Notes: generated from the sequence alone by a model not told the origin. A stretch of DNA of 64,000 nucleotides from an uncultured Rhodospirillaceae bacterium (GCA_902826565.1 CADEFF010000012.1:1-64000), one strand, 5' to 3'. Shown: positions 52,259 to 61,236, counted from the stretch's first letter. A program made the numbers and translations.

Positions 52259-52954
52259 ATGACCGCCGCCGTTCCGCCGGAGGAGCGACGCCGCGCCATG
52301 GAGAGCTGGCCCTCGGGACAGAAGCTGCAGAAGCGGGGCGACGACCGCACGATCCTGCTGACCCGCTTCGAGGATGTGGCGCGCTATCATCCGGCGCTGA
52401 CCGCGCGCGTGCTGGCGCTCGCCGAGGGCTCGCCTTTCACGCGGCAATATATCCGCGCCTTCGGCGGGGTGAAGGTCGAGACGCCGGCGCAATGGGGCTC
52501 GCCGGAAGCCGCGCTCGTGGAAGCGCGTGCGCGCGCCATGCTGCAGGAGGCGCTGGGACAGGGCGATGCGGAGATCTTCGAGAGCTGGGCCAACATCTAT
52601 CGCGCGGGCGATTATTCGATGCCGCACAGCCATCCGCGCGCCGCGGCGAGCGTGGTCTATGTGCTGGATGCGGGCGACCCCGATCCCGCCGATCCGCTGA
52701 GCGGCCAGTTCGCGGTGCTCGATCCGCGCTATCGCGACTGCTGCCGGGACCAGCCCAACTATCTCACCAATCCGATCATGCCGAAGCTGCCGGCGGGCTC
52801 GATGCTGCTCTTCCCGGGCTGGCTCGTCCACGGCGTCAATCCCTATACGGGCGCCCGGCCGCGCATCACCTTCACCTGGAATTTCCGCGCGAACCGGCCG
52901 GCGACCGACGCGCCGGACGGCCCCGCGGCCCGGGGCGTCATCGGCGAGGATTGA
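52259..52954 (+). CDS. Putative Fe(II)/2-oxoglutarate oxygenase of the 2OG-FeII_Oxy_5 type
   Basis: 231-residue protein. The beta-helix core shows ESWANIYRAGDYSMPHSHP with the iron-binding His and LPAGSMLLFPGWLVHGVNPY with the distal His, followed by RPRITFTWNFRAN bearing the co-substrate Arg. This matches the putative 2OG-Fe(II) oxygenase family of unknown substrate, distinct from PhyH. It follows the ligase by 28 bases and probably ends the operon. Its stop lies 6 bases from the end of the convergent dehydrogenase-like gene. Confidence 0.83.
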   Translation: MTAAVPPEERRRAMESWPSGQKLQKRGDDRTILLTRFEDVARYHPALTARVLALAEGSPFTRQYIRAFGGVKVETPAQWGSPEAALVEARARAMLQEALGQGDAEIFESWANIYRAGDYSMPHSHPRAAASVVYVLDAGDPDPADPLSGQFAVLDPRYRDCCRDQPNYLTNPIMPKLPAGSMLLFPGWLVHGVNPYTGARPRITFTWNFRANRPATDAPDGPAARGVIGED

Positions 52955-52960
52955 CCGGCT

Positions 52961-54091
52961 TTATCCGGTGACGACCTCGAGCGCCGTCTCCACGCCGGTG
53001 ACGAGGCCGAGCGTCGCGAAGAAGGCGTCCGGCTCGAAGGCGCGCTCCGGCGCCAGCACCCCCGGGCCGGCGGCATGGCCCGAGAGGAGCAGCACCAGAC
53101 CGGCAATCAGCGGGGCGGCCGCGGCGAGGCCGGCGCCGCTGGCGGGGAGCCTGGGCCGGGCCGCGGCGAAGCGGCTGCCGCCCTCGGCTTCGGCGATGGC
53201 GAAGACGGGCGGATAGCCGGGCCCGTCGGGCAGGTCCGTCGGATAGGAGCCGGGCGCATATTCCTGCGCCATCTTCCCCGCCGCCCCCTCGGCATCGAGC
53301 CGCCCCTCATCCACCAGCCCCGCGTAATAGCGCAGCGCCGCGGCGAGCGAACCCGGCAGGACCATGACGTTCACGCAATCCTTGAGGCTCGGAAATTCGC
53401 GCGGCAGCGTGATCGCTTCCGGATGCCCGACGGTGAGGCCGGCACGCCGCCCGATCCCGGGATAGTTCAGCATGCGCTCGGCGAGCGGCGGCTCGTCGCA
53501 GAAGGCGCCATCGGCGAAGAGGCGGATCCGCCCCGAGCTCTGATAGAGCCAATGCTCGCTCGCGGCCGTGCCCTCGCGCTCCAGCCGATCCGGCATGGTC
53601 CAGCCCGTCACGATCCGCTCGGGCGTACCGACCGCACGGGCCGCGGCGACTGCCGCGAGATTGGCGACGCCGGGGCTGGTGCCGATGCCGACGATTGCCG
53701 TGCGCCCCGCCGCTCGCCAGGCCGCATCCGAATTCAGCAACGACAGCGTCGGCTGCCAATCGTCATTGACGTCGAGATAGTCGGTGCCGGTGTCGAGCGC
53801 CGCATCGAACACGCGCTGCGCGTAGCGGAAATAGGGACCGACGCAATTCAGCACCACATCATGGTCTTCGAGGAGCGTCGCCAGGGCGACGTCGTCTTCC
53901 ACATCGAGCAGGATCGGCGTGGCGCGCGGCCCTGCGCCCGCCGCCGCGGCAGCGGCTGCCTGCGCATCCCGGTCCGCAACGGTGAGATGCGCAACGGCCG
54001 AGAGGCCGCCCGCAAGCGCCGCCGCCTCGCGCCCCACGGCGCCGGCACCCAGCAGAAGCACGCGCGATTTGCCGCTCCGGGGCACGGTCAT
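52961..54091 (-). CDS. Saccharopine dehydrogenase-like NAD(P)-binding protein
   Basis: 376-residue protein with an N-terminal Rossmann domain: RVLLLGAGAVGREAAALAGG (GxGxxG), VADRD at the end of beta-2 and DVVLNCVGPYFRYAQRVFDA, as in saccharopine dehydrogenase/reductase and related proteins. The central part contains TAIVGIGTSPGVANLAAVAA. Members act on amino acid adducts, carboxynorspermidine or homospermidine. The substrate is unknown, although a polyamine link would fit the neighbouring ligase. The C-terminal 70 residues are Ala/Gly-rich. Confidence 0.82.
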   Translation of the reverse strand: MTVPRSGKSRVLLLGAGAVGREAAALAGGLSAVAHLTVADRDAQAAAAAAAGAGPRATPILLDVEDDVALATLLEDHDVVLNCVGPYFRYAQRVFDAALDTGTDYLDVNDDWQPTLSLLNSDAAWRAAGRTAIVGIGTSPGVANLAAVAAARAVGTPERIVTGWTMPDRLEREGTAASEHWLYQSSGRIRLFADGAFCDEPPLAERMLNYPGIGRRAGLTVGHPEAITLPREFPSLKDCVNVMVLPGSLAAALRYYAGLVDEGRLDAEGAAGKMAQEYAPGSYPTDLPDGPGYPPVFAIAEAEGGSRFAAARPRLPASGAGLAAAAPLIAGLVLLLSGHAAGPGVLAPERAFEPDAFFATLGLVTGVETALEVVTG

Positions 54092-54472
54092 CGTCTTCTT
54101 GCGGACGCCGGAGGCGGATCGAATGGCGCGGACCTGGGCGCCGCGCAGGTGGTGCGCGCTGCCCGAGATGCACGACGGGAGATGGTGGCTATCACGCGTC
54201 GAGAGTGACAGCCGACGTTCGGAGGTGCAATCGCCGCTCGTCCCCTTCTGCGAGTCGAAAAGGCGGCGACTCGTGCCACGACTCGGGGATCATGCTTCGC
54301 CACCACCGGGCGCTCGGCCGGCGAGGACGCAGTGCGGCGCCCGTCCGGCGGGGCCGGACAGGCTCGGTAACCAGCCGGATACCGCTTCCTCCCGATCTTT
54401 CAAAGGGTTCGGAAAAGCCGCCGCACGGCGCTATGCTCGGCTCGAAACCCCATCCGTGCAGGAGCCCGTTTC
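54092..54472. other. Intergenic region between divergent genes; promoter-like sequence only
   Basis: 381 bases between divergent genes. I see no credible gene: open frames here are short and Arg-rich. GAGTCG (54251) and CGACTC (54267) form a short inverted repeat. Near the right end TTCGGA, 18 bases and TATGCT (about 54410-54439) could be the promoter of the MmgE/PrpD gene, whose ATG is about 34 bases further on. Confidence 0.45.
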
Positions 54473-55885
54473 ATGGCCGATGAGAGCCGCGCCCGCGCCG
54501 CCGCGAGCGAAAGCGACCGCATCGCCGCCTTCGCCGCCGCGTTGCGGCTGGAGCAAATCCCCTCCGTTGTGCGCGAGCAGGCGAAGCGGCTGATGCTGGA
54601 TGCCGCCGGCATTGCCTTCGCCTCCACCCGGCAGGATTACGGCCGCGTCGCCTGCGAGGCCGGCAAGGCGCTTTCCATGGGCACCGGCAACAGCGTCGTG
54701 ATCGGGACCGGCTTGCGGCTCACGCCGCGCGATGCGACGCTGGTCAACGGCATCCTCGTCCACGGGCTCGACTATGACGACACCCATGTGGCGGGCATCG
54801 TCCATGTGAGCGCCAGCCTGCTGCCGACCGTGCTCGCGGTCGGCGCCGAAACCGGCGCCTCCGGCGCGCGCATGCTGGCGGCCTTCGTCGCCGGCATCGA
54901 GGTCGCGGCCCGGATCGGCATGGTGGCGAAGGGCGGTTTCCATCAGGTGGGCTTCCACCCGACCAGCGTTGCGGGGGTGTTCGGCTGCACGATCGCGGCC
55001 GGGATGCTGATGGGGCTCGATCGCGCGACCCTCGTCCGGGCGCAGGGCATCGCCCTCAGCACCGCTTCCGGCAGCTTCGAGTTCCTGGCCGAGGGCGCCT
55101 GGACCAAGCGCTTTCATCCGGGCTGGGCCGCGGCTGCGGCGATCACCGCCGCAACCTTCGCCAAGGCGGGCTTCGTCGGCCCCTCGCTCGCCTATGAGGG
55201 GCGTTTTGGTCTCTATCGCAGCTATCTCGGCCCCGCCTTCGAGGAGCGCAACCTGCCGCTCCTCACCGACGGGCTCGGCGAGCGGTGGGAGACCTCGAAC
55301 GTCGCGATCAAGCCCTACCCCGCCTGCCATTTCCTCCACGCCTCGATCGACGCCGCGCTCGAAATTCAACGGACGCATAACCTGGCGCCCGACGACATCG
55401 CATCGGCGGAGGCGCTGGTGCCGGCCGAGGTGGTGACGACGGTCTGCGAGCCGATCGCCCGGAAACAGGCCGTCACCTCGGCTTATGAGGCCCAGTTCTC
55501 GATTCCCTATGCCGTCGCCTGCGGGCTCGTCCGGCGGCGCTTCGACCTCGGGTCGCTCGAACCCGCCGCGCTCGCCGATGCGGCGACGCAGGCGGTCGCG
55601 CGCCGCGTCTCCTACCGCGTCGATCCGGCCTCCGGCTTCCCCACCTACTATTCGGGCGAGGTCGTGGTCCGCACCCGGGACGGGCGCGAGCTGCGCAACC
55701 GGCAGCACATGAATCGCGGCTGCGCGGATCGTCCCCTGTCGGGGAGCGAGGTCAGTGCCAAGTTCCACGCCAATGCCGATCCGATCGCCGGCGCGGACCG
55801 CGCCAATGCCGTCGAACGGGCGGTTCTCGGCTTCGAGACGATCGAGAGCGGCCGGGACTTGGCCGAGGTTCTGGCGCTTGCCTGA
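54473..55885 (+). CDS. MmgE/PrpD-family protein
   Basis: 470-residue member of the PrpD (2-methylcitrate dehydratase)/itaconate decarboxylase family. Family segments include LMLDAAGIAFAS, NGILVHGLDYDDTHVAGIVH, GFHPTSVAGVFGCTIAAG, FHPGWAAAAAITAATFAK and KPYPACHFLHASIDAAL. It lacks the rest of a methylcitrate cycle nearby (no prpB or prpC), so a role other than propionate metabolism is likely. A GGAG lies before the ATG. Substrate unknown. Confidence 0.87.
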   Translation: MADESRARAAASESDRIAAFAAALRLEQIPSVVREQAKRLMLDAAGIAFASTRQDYGRVACEAGKALSMGTGNSVVIGTGLRLTPRDATLVNGILVHGLDYDDTHVAGIVHVSASLLPTVLAVGAETGASGARMLAAFVAGIEVAARIGMVAKGGFHQVGFHPTSVAGVFGCTIAAGMLMGLDRATLVRAQGIALSTASGSFEFLAEGAWTKRFHPGWAAAAAITAATFAKAGFVGPSLAYEGRFGLYRSYLGPAFEERNLPLLTDGLGERWETSNVAIKPYPACHFLHASIDAALEIQRTHNLAPDDIASAEALVPAEVVTTVCEPIARKQAVTSAYEAQFSIPYAVACGLVRRRFDLGSLEPAALADAATQAVARRVSYRVDPASGFPTYYSGEVVVRTRDGRELRNRQHMNRGCADRPLSGSEVSAKFHANADPIAGADRANAVERAVLGFETIESGRDLAEVLALA

Positions 55886-56063
55886 TGCGAGCTGTTCGCA
55901 GAATGGTCGCCCGCGACCGGGAGATCGCGTGTCTTCGAGGCGTAGCATCGGGGAATGGCGCGGAAATCCTGATGCCTGGGGCAGGTCTTAAGACGGAATT
56001 CACCATTGCCGCGTTCAATCACCCTGCGGACAGCTTCGTCTGCGGCTTGGAATGTGGACGGCG

Positions 56064-56546
56064 ATGGCTCTAAACGATTCGCAACGGGAATTGGCATCCT
56101 GTCGGGTGCTGCTGATCGACGATGCGCCCCCGACCCTGTCTCTCCTGCGCGGGATTCTGAGAAATCTGGGCGTGCTGGAGCTGCAGAGCTATGCGAAGGC
56201 CGAGCAAGCTCTCGCGGTGCTGGAGAGCGGCGAATACAAGGCCGACCTGGTGCTGATCGACGGCATCGCCGGTCCGCTGGATGGCTGCAGCTTCACCCAG
56301 ACCCTGCGCCAGGCGACCCGCCCCGACATGCGGATGCTACCGGTCGTGATCGTCACCGGCCGCACCACGGAGCAGGAAGTGCGCGCCGCCATCGAAGCCG
56401 GCGTCAGCGACTACATCGTGAAGCCAGTATCGCTCGATACGGTGCGGCGCAAGCTCGTGGGGGTGATGAAGGACCCGCGCTCGCTCCGCGAGCGCCGCGA
56501 CGCGGCGGCAGCGACGCCCAAGAGCGGCACCAGCCGGGGGCGCTGA
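56064..56546 (+). CDS. Stand-alone response regulator receiver domain
   Basis: 160-residue CheY-like protein. The acidic pocket is D19/D20 in VLLIDDAPPTL, the phospho-acceptor is D66 in ADLVLIDGIAGPLDG, the switch Thr is in VVIVTGRT and the conserved Lys in YIVKPVS. The C-terminal 25 residues are polar and basic with no output domain. No histidine kinase is encoded nearby, so the partner is unknown. Start at 56064 or 56052; neither has a strong ribosome site. The preceding 166 bases hold no recognisable gene. Confidence 0.85.
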   Translation: MALNDSQRELASCRVLLIDDAPPTLSLLRGILRNLGVLELQSYAKAEQALAVLESGEYKADLVLIDGIAGPLDGCSFTQTLRQATRPDMRMLPVVIVTGRTTEQEVRAAIEAGVSDYIVKPVSLDTVRRKLVGVMKDPRSLRERRDAAAATPKSGTSRGR

Positions 56547-56556
56547 GCGCCTCCCG

Positions 56557-57750
56557 TCAGGACCAGACTCCCGCCGGCCCCGCCGTCAGCAGCTCCACCC
56601 CCGAGGCGCTCACCAGCAGGTTCTGCTCGGCCGCGACCGTGCCGACGCCGTCGAGCGCCATGGCGCGCTCGATACCGAGATACATGCCCTCGGCGATCGT
56701 CATGGTCTCGTTCGCGACCATCCAGGGGCGCTCCCAGCCGAGGCCGAGCCCGTGTCCCCAATGAGCGGGATAGGCGGCCCGGATCTGCCCGGGCCGGGGC
56801 GGCACGCCCAGCGCCACATCGAGCGCGGCGAGCCCGCGATCGCCGGCTGCCACGATCTCCCGGGCGGTGCGGCCCGGGCGGATGGCGGCAATGGTGCGAT
56901 CGAGCGCCTCATGCAACGTGTCGAGGAGACGACGCTGCTCCCTGTCGGGCTCGCCCACCACGAAGGTCCGGCCGAAATCGGAGTAGTAGCCCGCCGCCAC
57001 GATGCCGAGATCGAGCCGCACGAAATCCCCCTCCCGCAAGGTCCGGCGCGAAAAGCCCGGCTGCGGGCTCGAGGCATAGGCCCAGCACATCTCGCCCGAC
57101 GACGCCGCGGCAAAATAGATGCCGGCGCCGCCGGCAGCCGCCACGGCTTGCGCCGCCGCCACCGCATCCGCTTCCGTCCGTCCGGGCGCGAGCGCTTCCG
57201 CGAAAGCCGTCACGGCGCGACGGTTGATGCCGACCGCCTCGCGGATGAGATCGAGCTCGGCCGGGCTCTTCAGGCGTCGGCGGCTCGCCAGCAGCTCGTC
57301 CGCATCCTCCCACTGGAGGTCGGGCAAGGCGGTCGCGAGACGGCGCCAGAGCCGCGCGGTCAGCACATCCGACCCGAGCAGGGCGATCCGCCCCCGAACC
57401 AGGCCGAGCGACCGCAGCGCCGCGATCGCCTCCTCGCCGAAATCCTTGCCCTGGCGGATGCGGTTCGCGGCGATGGTCGCGGGATCGAAATCGGGCGTCG
57501 AAACGAGGATGCAGTTCTCGCCGTCGGGCCGCATCGCGAACAAAGTATGGGCGCGACCGGACCAGTGCGGCGGGTTGTCCGGCAGATAGGCATAGGCCTG
57601 GTAATGGCCGGTGAGATAAAGCACGTCGCTCGCGCGATCGACCGTGAAGCCGCCGCGCGACACCACCACCGCGCCATCGAACCCGTTTCCACGTAAATCC
57701 TCGGCGAAACGTTGCTGCCGCGCGAGATATTCGGCGCGCTCTATGGGCAT
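56557..57750 (-). CDS. M24-family metallohydrolase (Xaa-Pro peptidase-like), second copy
   Basis: 397-residue pita-bread enzyme with an N-terminal creatinase-like domain and a catalytic domain that keeps the metal ligands: VRLDLGI (Asp), YYSDFGRTF (Asp), HWGHGLGLG (His), LGIERAM (Glu) and AAEQNLLV (Glu). It differs strongly from the M24 protein at 46.4-47.6 kb. It lies 40 bases downstream of the sarcosine/dimethylglycine dehydrogenase-like gene and is probably cotranscribed, suggesting it prepares or clears an N-methylated or imino-acid substrate. The start at 57750 has no good ribosome site. Confidence 0.85.
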   Translation of the reverse strand: MPIERAEYLARQQRFAEDLRGNGFDGAVVVSRGGFTVDRASDVLYLTGHYQAYAYLPDNPPHWSGRAHTLFAMRPDGENCILVSTPDFDPATIAANRIRQGKDFGEEAIAALRSLGLVRGRIALLGSDVLTARLWRRLATALPDLQWEDADELLASRRRLKSPAELDLIREAVGINRRAVTAFAEALAPGRTEADAVAAAQAVAAAGGAGIYFAAASSGEMCWAYASSPQPGFSRRTLREGDFVRLDLGIVAAGYYSDFGRTFVVGEPDREQRRLLDTLHEALDRTIAAIRPGRTAREIVAAGDRGLAALDVALGVPPRPGQIRAAYPAHWGHGLGLGWERPWMVANETMTIAEGMYLGIERAMALDGVGTVAAEQNLLVSASGVELLTAGPAGVWS

Positions 57751-57790
57751 GAAGGAAGGCCCCCGACGGCCAGCCGCTCCGGGCGGCCGC

Positions 57791-60181
57791 TCATGCCGGC
57801 GGCGCCACGATGCGCGCCGGATAGCGCTCGCCCAGGATCTCGATCTCGACGCCGCGTCCCGGCTCGGCGAAGCCATGATCGACCTCGGCGAAGGCGAAGC
57901 AGCGGCCGGCGCCATGGCCGAAGGCCGCCGAGGTGACCACCCCGACATCGCGGCCCTCCGCCAGCACCGGCTCGTCCCCCCAGGGATCGATCTGCCGGCG
58001 GGCCTCGTCCGGGGCGATCTCGAGCCGGACGAGATGCCGGCCCCTGCCCTGCTCGCGCGCGCGCAGCGCCGCCTCGCGCCCGACGAACTCGCCCTTGTTG
58101 AGGGCGACAAAGGCGCCCAGTCCGCTGCGCCAAGGATCGGAATGCCAGGCGATGTCGGCGCCCCAGAGCGGCCGCGCCGCTTCGAGCCGAAGCGAGTCGA
58201 GGGTGCGCATGCCGAAATCGACGATGCCAAAATGCGCGCCCGCCGCCATCACCGCGTCGTAGAGGGCGATCTGGCTCTGCATCGGATGATGGAGCTCCCA
58301 GACCGGCACCGCGCCCAGCCGATGGCGGATCACCCGCACCGGGACGGAGGCGATGCGAAGCTCGCGGATCGAGAAAGCCGGATGTCCTGCCGCCGTCCAG
58401 CCGAAACCGCCGAGCCGGGCCAGAAGCTGCTCCGCCTGCGGCCCCGCCAGAGTGAGCACGGCCGTGCGGTGGGTCACGTCGTCGATCCGTACATCCTGAC
58501 GCGCATTCCGCCCGAGCCAGTGCACGTCGCGCTGGGTCGAACCCGGCGCGCTCGTCACATAGAAGCGGTCCCCGGCGAGGCGGCCGATCATGGTGAGGGC
58601 GGCGATGCCGCCTTTCGCCGTCAGCATCGGACTGGGGGCGAGCTCGCCCACCGCGGGAAGCCGGTTGGCGGAGACGCGGTCGAGATGGGCTTCCGCGCCT
58701 TCGCCCGACACCTCGAACTTGCCGAGCGCGCTGTGGTCGAGCACGCCGACGCCGGCCGTAACCGCGCGATGCTCCGCGCCGACATGCGGGAACCAGTTGG
58801 TGCGGTCGTAGGAGAGCCTGTCCTCCGCCGGGACACCCTTCGGTGCGAACCAGTTCGCGACCTCCCAGCCGTTCTGCACGCCGAACACCGCCCCTTTCGC
58901 CTTGAGGCGGTCATAAAGCGACGTGGTCCAGGCGGGCCGCGCCTCTGGCGGCTCGAAATGCGGCGGGTAGGAGGCGGACGCGAAGGCGTGGCCCGAGGAA
59001 AGCCGCGCCACCGCATAGTGCTTGTCGCCATAGTCGCCGAAGCGGCGCACGTCGAAAGGCGCGAGATTGATGCTGGGTTCGCCCTCGACGATCCATTCCG
59101 CGAGATAGCGCGCCGTGGCGCTGAAGAGGAACCCGCCCGAGACCCCGCACATCACGAAGAAATCGTCGTAGCCATGGGCGGGGCCGACCAGCGGCCGCAT
59201 GTCCGGGCTGCGGGGGGTCGGGCCGTTCACCACGGTCCGGATGCCGACCTCGGCGAGCGGCGGGATCATGGCGAAGATCGCGGCCAGCTTCGATTCCGTG
59301 CGATCGAGGTCAGGCGGCAGCAGCTCCTGACCGAAATGCTTCGGCACGCCATCGACGCCGAAGAACTTCGGGTGGTCCTCGTAACAGGAGACGATCAGCC
59401 CCTTGCGGTCCGAGCGCGTATACATCGGCACGCTCATGTCCCACAGCATCGGCAGCTCGAAATCGAGGGCTGCGATCTCCGGGATCGTCTCGGTCACGAG
59501 ATACTCATGTTCGATCGACACCGCCGGCAACACGCCGCCGACGAGCGCCGAAATCTCCTTCGCCCACATGCCCCCGCAATTGACCACGATCTCGGCATCG
59601 ATCTCCCCGCCGGTCGTGCTCAGGCGCCAGCCGCCGCCGGGCTTGCGGCGGATCGCCTGCACCTCCGTCTGGCGGTGGATCTGCGCGCCCTTCTCGCGCG
59701 CCCCCTTGGCCAGCGCGTGGGCCGTCTGGGACGGGTCGGTGTAACCGTCATTGGGGAGCCACAGCGCGCCGGCGATGTCCTTGACCTCGAGCAGCGGATA
59801 GAGCGCGCGGAGGCGATCCAGGCCGACCATCTCGGCCTCCATCCCGACGCCGCGCGCGATACCGAGGAAGCGCCGGTTCTCGTCCATCTCGTCCGCCGTG
59901 TGGGCGAGGCGGATGCCGCCGCATTTGTGGAAGCCGACCGCGACCCCCGTCTCGGCCTCGAGCCGCGCATAGGTGTCGAGGCTCTCCTTCATGATGCGCG
60001 TGATGAGCCCGTTCTCGGAGAATCCGGCGACCATGCCGGCCGCATGCCAGGTCGAGCCCTGCGTCAGCTCGCCCCGTTCCAGCAGGACCAGGTCCTTCCA
60101 GCCGAGCCGCGCCAGCTCGTAGAGCGTGCGGCAGCCGATGATGCCGCCTCCGATGACGGCAACGCGTACATGGTCGGTCAT
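57791..60181 (-). CDS. Sarcosine/dimethylglycine dehydrogenase-like flavoprotein with GcvT domain
   Basis: 796-residue two-part enzyme. The N-terminal FAD domain (VRVAVIGGGIIGCRTLYEL) contains LTQGSTWHAAGMVAGF, where H46 corresponds to the covalent flavin histidine of DMGDH/SARDH. A FAO-M linker region follows, then a C-terminal GcvT-like tetrahydrofolate domain (from about residue 430; FEVSGEGAEAHLDRVSANRL, LDSLRLEAARPLWGAD). Such enzymes demethylate N-methyl amino acids and place the carbon on tetrahydrofolate. GGGGAGAG precedes the ATG. The precise substrate is unknown. Confidence 0.9.
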   Translation of the reverse strand: MTDHVRVAVIGGGIIGCRTLYELARLGWKDLVLLERGELTQGSTWHAAGMVAGFSENGLITRIMKESLDTYARLEAETGVAVGFHKCGGIRLAHTADEMDENRRFLGIARGVGMEAEMVGLDRLRALYPLLEVKDIAGALWLPNDGYTDPSQTAHALAKGAREKGAQIHRQTEVQAIRRKPGGGWRLSTTGGEIDAEIVVNCGGMWAKEISALVGGVLPAVSIEHEYLVTETIPEIAALDFELPMLWDMSVPMYTRSDRKGLIVSCYEDHPKFFGVDGVPKHFGQELLPPDLDRTESKLAAIFAMIPPLAEVGIRTVVNGPTPRSPDMRPLVGPAHGYDDFFVMCGVSGGFLFSATARYLAEWIVEGEPSINLAPFDVRRFGDYGDKHYAVARLSSGHAFASASYPPHFEPPEARPAWTTSLYDRLKAKGAVFGVQNGWEVANWFAPKGVPAEDRLSYDRTNWFPHVGAEHRAVTAGVGVLDHSALGKFEVSGEGAEAHLDRVSANRLPAVGELAPSPMLTAKGGIAALTMIGRLAGDRFYVTSAPGSTQRDVHWLGRNARQDVRIDDVTHRTAVLTLAGPQAEQLLARLGGFGWTAAGHPAFSIRELRIASVPVRVIRHRLGAVPVWELHHPMQSQIALYDAVMAAGAHFGIVDFGMRTLDSLRLEAARPLWGADIAWHSDPWRSGLGAFVALNKGEFVGREAALRAREQGRGRHLVRLEIAPDEARRQIDPWGDEPVLAEGRDVGVVTSAAFGHGAGRCFAFAEVDHGFAEPGRGVEIEILGERYPARIVAPPA

Positions 60182-60361
60182 AACTCTCCCCGGGCGATCG
60201 ATCGATAGGCCGGCGAATGCTAGCAGACCGGCCCGAGGCTCGTCCCCTGCCCGCTAGGGTCGCCGGGCAAGGCTCCGGCACGGCCGGGAAGCGGTTTCCG
60301 ATCGCGTCCGGCCATGCGATCTTGCGGCAGGCTGGCGATGAAGCCGACCGGGATAGGATCG

Positions 60362-60832
60362 ATGGACGATACCGCATTGATGCGACGGGCGCTCCTGCAG
60401 GCGGAGCGGGCAAAGCAGGCCGGCGAGCTGCCCTATGGCGCCGTGCTGGCGAGCCGCGACGGCAGGATCCTGGCCGAAACCCATGACGAGGTGGCATCGC
60501 AGCGCGATCCGACCGCCCATGCCGAACTGCTCGCTGTGCAGCGGGCGGCCGCAGCCGAGGGATCCGATCTTTCGGGCTGCCGGCTCGTCTCGACCGCGGA
60601 AGGCTGCGCCATGTGCATGATGGCCGCCTGGCTCGCCGGCGTCGCGGTCGTGCAGTACGGCGCGTCGATGGCCGAGATCAAGGCATTGCGGGCCGATGCG
60701 CTCGATGAGATCGGCGTGCCTGCCGCGGAGCTCGCGGCGCGCTTCGAGCGACGCATGGAGGTTCGCGCGGGGCTGCTTCGCGATGACTGTCTCGCGCTAT
60801 GGCGATCGCCGGATCGCGCGCCGTCCGCCTAG
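60362..60832 (+). CDS. Nucleoside/cytidine deaminase-superfamily protein with altered zinc motif
   Basis: 156-residue CDA-fold deaminase of the guanine deaminase/TadA-like type. The catalytic H53-A54-E55 is in RDPTAHAELLAVQ and the zinc cysteines are C82 and C85 in STAEGCAMCMMAAWLAG. The usual PCxxC is GCxxC here: the proline before the first cysteine is glycine (G81). Residues LPYGAVLASRDG resemble guanine deaminases. The ATG at 60362 follows an AGGATC sequence; 60338 and 60314 are alternatives. Its 3' end overlaps the convergent membrane protein gene by 4 bases. Confidence 0.82.
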   Translation: MDDTALMRRALLQAERAKQAGELPYGAVLASRDGRILAETHDEVASQRDPTAHAELLAVQRAAAAEGSDLSGCRLVSTAEGCAMCMMAAWLAGVAVVQYGASMAEIKALRADALDEIGVPAAELAARFERRMEVRAGLLRDDCLALWRSPDRAPSA

Positions 60833-61236
60833 CGCCGGCCGCGGGTCGCGAAGATGCCGGCGGCGAGCGCGGCCGCGACCAGCGGCCACTCCAGCCCCTT
60901 CACCATCTGCTTCAGCTCGTCCGCCGAAGGCAGCGCGGGCGCCGGGGGCGTCTCGATCCGCTCATGGCGCGCATGGGTCTGCAGCGTGACCAGCAGCACG
61001 ATTGCACTGGCCAGCAGGAACACCGCCCCGACGATGAGCCAGGCGCCGATCACGCCGACCTCGGGCACCAGCCACACCCAGAGGGCCGCCAGCCCGCATC
61101 CGGCGGCCGCGGTCGCGAGCACGCCCGCGAAGGCAAGCCCCGCGATATAGGTTGCGGTGCGTTTCGCCGTCCGCCCGGCCTGCGCGACGGCGCCGCCCGT
61201 CAGGGCCATCAGCCCCATTTTCAGTAGCTGGTCCAC
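60829..61236 (-). CDS. Phage holin-like (DUF1469-type) small membrane protein
   Basis: 135-residue protein with two central membrane segments (YIAGLAFAGVLATAAAGCGL, GVIGAWLIVGAVFLLASAIV) and a third hydrophobic stretch near the C terminus before a basic end (FATRGRR). This resembles the bacterial holin-superfamily (PF07332-like) proteins often found beside DUF883 proteins in stress operons; no phage genes are nearby. The GTG start is preceded by GGGGGGAAG. Last gene of the small-protein group that begins at 62146. Confidence 0.7.
   Translation of the reverse strand: MDQLLKMGLMALTGGAVAQAGRTAKRTATYIAGLAFAGVLATAAAGCGLAALWVWLVPEVGVIGAWLIVGAVFLLASAIVLLVTLQTHARHERIETPPAPALPSADELKQMVKGLEWPLVAAALAAGIFATRGRR

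Noticed and set aside
56557-60181. Creatine degradation pair (M24 creatinase followed by sarcosine dehydrogenase)
   Set aside because: Creatinase lacks the M24 metal ligands, but this protein keeps Asp, Asp, His, Glu and Glu. The adjacency is suggestive, the chemistry is not.
57644-60208. 854-codon open frame opposite the sarcosine/dimethylglycine dehydrogenase gene
   Set aside because: Composition is Arg/Ala/His-rich without motifs. The minus strand has an intact flavin site and GcvT domain.
60829-61236. Prophage remnant because of the holin-like protein
   Set aside because: No integrase, capsid, tail or lysis genes nearby. Such proteins are common in chromosomal stress operons.
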